Shown here: piece by piece, positions 5,958 to 6,143 of the stretch
Layout of the letters: each line of letters starts with the position of its first letter
Numbering within the stretch: the first letter of the stretch is position 1
NCBI GenBank assembly: GCA_045544735.1
Contig: JAZPZM010000054.1
Coordinates: 1 to 6,143, forward strand
Direction: 5' to 3'
Length of the DNA: 6,143 nucleotides
From: CAG-390 sp045544735
Lineage (GTDB): Bacteria > Bacillota > Clostridia > Oscillospirales > CAG-272
Made by a program: the position numbers and the translations under genes
Notes under the pieces: generated by a model
Told to the model about the DNA's origin: nothing
The model's input: only the letters and a program-made list of their open reading frames with translations
Database searches by the model: none

Positions 5958-6143
5958 TGGCTGTAAACTTTATCTATCCGGAATTTGAAGTTGTCAGAAA
6001 TGACAGCCGCTGCGTGACCTGCCGTGTTTGCGAACGACAGTGCGCCAACGAAGTACATACCTACGATGAGGAACGCAAGATCATGCTCAGCGACGAGTCA
6101 AAGTGCGTGGACTGCCACCGTTGCGTATCGCTCTGCCCTACCC
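5957..6143 (+). CDS. Glutamate synthase catalytic subunit, N-terminal ferredoxin domain only (3' end beyond the right edge)
   Basis: Only 62 residues are visible. They hold two [4Fe-4S] motifs: Cys19-x2-Cys22-x2-Cys25-x3-Cys29 and Cys50-x2-Cys53-x2-Cys56-x3-Cys60-Pro, as in 2[4Fe-4S] ferredoxins. A ferredoxin domain at the N-terminus directly after a stand-alone glutamate synthase amidotransferase is the pattern of archaeal-type split GOGAT, whose main body is an FMN-binding glutamate synthase domain of about 400 further residues. That body is outside the window, so the assignment rests on context and the Cys motifs. The clusters would carry electrons to FMN for reduction of the 2-iminoglutarate intermediate. 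A GXGXG-domain subunit gene would be expected further right. The start is fixed by AGGAGGG and the one-base overlap. A different Fe-S oxidoreductase cannot be fully excluded. Confidence 0.82.
   Translation, partial: MAVNFIYPEFEVVRNDSRCVTCRVCERQCANEVHTYDEERKIMLSDESKCVDCHRCVSLCPT

Overview
The window is a compact nitrogen-assimilation locus. It most likely comes from an anaerobic Firmicute of the Clostridia, probably an uncultured gut-type lineage. The evidence is strong AGGAGG-type ribosome sites 9 nt from most starts, two exact sigma-A consensus promoters, a type III glutamine synthetase, a clostridial-type hexameric glutamate dehydrogenase, and a split glutamate synthase whose catalytic subunit begins with a ferredoxin domain. 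The genus cannot be fixed from this sequence.

Layout: three genes run leftward on the minus strand. gdhA (3216-4550) comes first, then type III glutamine synthetase glnN (1003-3099), then an ammonium transporter amt (971 to beyond the left edge). From a shared 300-bp control region (4551-4850), two genes run rightward: a stand-alone class II glutamine amidotransferase of glutamate synthase (4851-5957) and, overlapping it by one base, the start of the catalytic subunit with two [4Fe-4S] motifs (5957 to beyond the right edge).

The genes form one circuit. Amt brings in ammonium, GDH fixes it directly onto 2-oxoglutarate, and GSIII makes glutamine. The amidotransferase and the Fe-S/flavin subunit together return the glutamine amide nitrogen to 2-oxoglutarate. 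Both the GDH and the GS/GOGAT routes are therefore driven from one divergent control region.

The most interesting part is that control region. It has two perfect TTGACA-17-TATAAT promoters back to back. Each is followed, only about 3-6 nt after the predicted transcription start, by a long GC-rich hairpin with a U-run. Each hairpin ends before the ribosome site and would be expected to stop transcription. The two hairpins share sequence (an AAAGGCG 5' arm, CTATC near the top, CGCCTTTGC then T-run then GTTTC), and a weaker relative lies between gdhA and glnN. This looks like a shared RNA attenuation element for the nitrogen genes. I could not match it to the known glutamine riboswitches or to the ANTAR two-hexaloop target. 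No mobile element, CRISPR array, tRNA or rRNA was seen.
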